A stretch of DNA of 64,000 bases from assembly GCA_033557835.1 (NCBI GenBank), contig JAWQRO010000037.1, positions 1-64,000 of the forward strand. The letters run 5' to 3'. The translations under genes and the position numbers were made by a program. The notes under the pieces were generated by a model. It had not been told where the DNA came from, ran no database searches, and saw nothing but the letters and a program-made list of their open reading frames with translations. Origin of the DNA: Helochares maculicollis (lineage: Eukaryota > Arthropoda > Insecta > Coleoptera > Hydrophilidae). Of this stretch, positions 61,221-64,000 are shown one piece after another; position 1 is the first letter of the stretch; the number at the start of each line of letters is the position of its first letter.

Positions 61221-62195
61221 CAGGTTAGTTAAAAAATTGGCGAATTGAATAGAAAAATAAAATTTCTGGCCCAAATAATAACAGTAATTTTCTCCTTAAG
61301 TGGGGAAGCTAACACTCTTGCCAACGATTTTTCAATTTATGTATCCCATTCGTAAAGTGATTTTCCGGAAGACCTTTAAAATACTCATCTATTGTTGCAA
61401 GAAGTTTTTCATGAAGCGAAATATGCTTTCCTCATAAAATTTTTGGGGTTTTGGAACAAATACTAGTCGGAAGGTGCCAGATCGAATAGCGTCCAACCGT
61501 TCATAATTTAGTTCGACCATTTCGCCTTTACAGCATCGCTAGTATGGGAAGGTGCACTATTATGGTGATAGATACAAAGCAGGTCTTTTGTAACGAATTT
61601 TATCATTTAGCTGATCCAAGTTTTTTATTGCATTACTCGCTTGAATGCAAACAATTAACAACATTCTTTTTACCTCCCAAAAACTGATGTCAAAACCTTT
61701 TTGGACGATTTCAATTCCTTCGCTTGCTTCGGAGCTGAACAACTGGACTCAATCAGTCAACTTATAGTTTACTGCCAGAATCGTAGTAATAAACCCAAGT
61801 TTTATCCACAATTACGAGTAGCCTCACAACATCTGTTAATGAACGCGTAACTCATCTTGTCAATGGCGTTCTTAGACCTAACTCATTGTTCAAAACTGTT
61901 ATTGCACTCATTCAGTATAGATGCTCAGCAATTTCACGTTTGCTCAATCATTTATTATCCATAACCATATCATGTACAGCGTTCAGCGCTTCTTCAGTAG
62001 TAGCACTTATTGGAAGACGAAAGCGAGGATCATCTTCAAGACTTGAACGACCACTTTGAAACTTTTTAACATACTTGCATACTATTGTTTTTGAAAGACC
62101 CAACACAGTTACTATTTCGTTGTAACTTTCCATTGTTTTTAAGCCATTTTTCATGAAAAATTTTGTTAGAGAACGATGTTAAACTTTTTCCATTT
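61221..62195 (-). mobile_element. Mariner remnant 8 (irritans/mellifera-like), only minus-strand mariner
   Basis: In minus sense the transposase starts at 62193 (MEKV), shifts, and continues LTKFFMKNGLKTMESYNEIVTVL, then KKFQSGRSSLEDDPRFRLP and ALNAVHDMVMDN (the paired DNA-binding domains with the linker usually reading DDPREGRP). Asp 1 is kept in IVDKTWVYYYDSGSK. Later come NLDQLNDKIRYKRPAL and YHHNSAPSHTSDAVKAKMVE, where HQDNAP has become HHNSAP, so Asp 2 is lost. The Asp 3 block is gone. The end reads EYFKGLPENHFTNGIHKLKN. On plus the element end at 61221 reads CAGGTTAGTTAAAAAATTGG, close to the mariner terminal consensus. The 5' terminal repeat was not found. Confidence 0.88.
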
Positions 62196-62699
62196 TAAAA
62201 TACATGTTTACCGATAATAGCTTATACGCAAAGATTCACATGACATATCATGTTGAAAATTTTTGTGACATGAAGAATCAATAAGCTCGATACAGTTTTA
62301 AATTTGACAATCTAGTATGCCAAAGTTCATTACTGGAATTTAAACTGTCGAACTTGCAGACATGTTAAAAATTGTCAAAATGAATTGAGAAATCCTTGGC
62401 TCATCAAGGACCAGGAAAATATCGCGGTCTTGTTTTAATGATCACAATACCTACCCTTTACTTTAGGATCAAGGTAAAAGTTTGTACGTGGAGTTTTGCA
62501 GCATGTAAGAGAAAACAACTAAATATCTTGAAAACTGTTGCACATTATTATTATAAAGCCATTAAGTTTGAAATATCCGATTTCCTTAAATACAAAGTTT
62601 AACAGTCGATATTTGCGAGATTCCGCTTTAACAGATATTTTTATTTTGGTTTGGGCCTTTAAAACTGTCGGTATCACAAAGCAATTTTTATAAAACAAG

Positions 62700-63360
62700 T
62701 CAACAATTCGTATCGTTTTTAGAATATGAGTTTTGTCGTGGAAGTAATGGTTTGCAAGACGCTCTTAGTATCAACGACATTTGTGCGGAATGAATGAACA
62801 CACAATATGTCGATGATCTGAGAAGTTTTGTTCCAGCAATTTTAATCTTGAAGATGACCCAAGCTAAAGTAGAATTAGCAACAAAATTTATTATATCAGT
62901 AATATAGTAACCAGTTTAAATAAGTAAACCATGAATTATATGAACCTCAAAGGAAAAATATTTCAAAATATGTATTTTTTAACTGTCACGGCATAAAGGT
63001 GAACGATATTATCCAAGTTCTAGATTAGTAGTTACAAAGGACGTATCTGACAACGATTTGACGAAAGGATGGCGGATCTTTGGCTTGAAAAGCCAATATT
63101 GGTTAACAGAGGCAGGCAACACAAAACTCGATCACAGGTTGCACAAACAACCATACTCAATTTAGGGAGGCTAAACTTGAAAACTCTCCGTCACACACCG
63201 TATTTACCAGATTTGGCAACAACCGACTACCGCTTCTTCCTGGTTAATTTCTACATGCAAGGAAAAACATTCAATACTTACGAGCCAGAGAAAAATGACT
63301 ACAGAACATTTTACTTCTCCCTTTTCAGGCTTCTCTGCCGACATAAATAAATGAACGCTA
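62700..63360 (+). mobile_element. Mariner remnant 9 (mori/maT-like)
   Basis: The N-terminal piece near 62722-62870 reads EYEFCRGSNGLQDALSINDI, with later LRSFVPAILILK, comparable with 'xYEFxxGxNAxxxAxxINxxxGexxxxxRTVxxWFxxFRSGxFxLExxP'. A large internal deletion follows. The frame at 63069-63347 holds PILVNRGRQHKTRSQVAQTT, where the usual HDNARPHVAQTT has lost Asp 2 (HKTRSQ). It continues HTPYLPDLATTDYRFFLVNF with Asp 3 intact, and QGKTFNTYEPEKNDYRTF. Third mariner within 3 kb of the right end. Confidence 0.85.
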
Positions 63361-63369
63361 AGGCAAAGT

Positions 63370-64000
63370 AGTATCCGTATTTTGTGAAATTATCCTACTC
63401 GTCTAAAATATAGTAAAACAAAATTTAATACAAAATGAGACTTTTTATAGTTAATGACCTAATTTAATAGCCGCACATCAAATTTCATCAATCCATCTAA
63501 AATAATAAAAGCGCTATCGTGTATAAATACGCACACAGACGTCCAAGGGCTGATTTTCCATAATCGTAATATCGTCCCTATGCATACAGCATATAGTATG
63601 CGAGAATGTAAAAACGCATTCAAAACAGCAAATTCCCTGTAAAAATCATTATGTAAACCGCCCTCATACATAACTCAGTGCGCAACTTAATCCCTCGCCA
63701 CAACACCCCTACAACCCTAAATCAACCCAGTATTTTTGGCGCCAACAAAATGGGAAAGCATCTTTACTATCAACGTGAAACGATTCGTCGAAATGTGACG
63801 TACATAGATCGGATTAATTAATTAAGGCTATATCCACGAAGGCAATGGTAAACAAATGTTGCCGCCATGAGCGTCCAATAAGATCATTTTATGTATTACT
63901 TAATTTAGTTTAACGCTCGATTTAATAAATTTCACGATCACCGATCTTCCTTTGTTAACGCATGCAGATACATTCATTTACCGTAATATCGAATCCTTTA
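63370..64000. other. No gene seen
   Basis: AT-rich, with a slightly C-rich patch at about 63640-63740. A 70-codon minus frame at 63459-63671 resembles no known protein. Confidence 0.3.

Overview
The window is AT-rich nuclear DNA (by eye roughly two-thirds A+T) from an insect. The clearest evidence is three spliced minus-strand exons encoding the cytoplasmic N-terminus of the voltage-gated sodium channel Para. They carry correct splice sites at every intron-exon boundary inside the window and residues diagnostic of insect Para ([46 protein letters not shown]). The sequence does not settle the insect order.

Gene layout, minus strand. Coding exon 1 is at 18283-18137, behind a splice acceptor, so a non-coding leader exon lies further upstream. 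A 33-nt mini-exon is at 17121-17089, and a 156-nt exon at 15802-15647 ends just before the first transmembrane domain. All junctions are phase 0. The next exon was not found, so positions 1-15646 are inferred to be a long para intron. A GC-rich block near 36.0 kb has a TATA-like box, an arthropod initiator, CCAAT and paired CACC boxes, all in the para orientation. It is a candidate promoter for the leader exon. Intron 1 holds a GC-rich 340-bp segment closed by perfect 17-bp inverted repeats, starting 74 nt after the exon 1 donor.

The rest is a graveyard of transposable elements. I recognise nine decayed mariner copies from several subfamilies at 4.7, 14.0, 21.0, 40.3, 49.4, 57.7, 60.5, 61.2 and 62.7 kb. 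Eight are on plus and one on minus, and in each copy the DDD catalytic triad is damaged or incomplete. One copy keeps matching terminal inverted repeats and a TA duplication. There are also fragments of non-LTR retrotransposons (4.1, 8.1-9.4, 22.2, 24.3-24.7, 30.0, 43.0-44.1 and 47.4-49.3 kb) and one piggyBac-like remnant (31.2-32.5 kb).

Several repeat families cannot be named. They are a short interspersed repeat with a TGATCGGAGCA core (five copies), a roughly 400-bp unit (three near-tandem copies at 36.6-37.6 kb plus distant ones), a roughly 245-bp duplicate pair (53.4 and 60.2 kb), and degenerate minisatellites with periods near 43 bp (10.8 kb), 20 bp (38.0-39.2 kb) and 15 bp (47.0 and 52.6 kb). 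The 20-bp array produces long but spurious reading frames. No rRNA, tRNA or CRISPR array was seen. Transposon boundaries are estimates from translated similarity recalled from knowledge of the families; no search was run.
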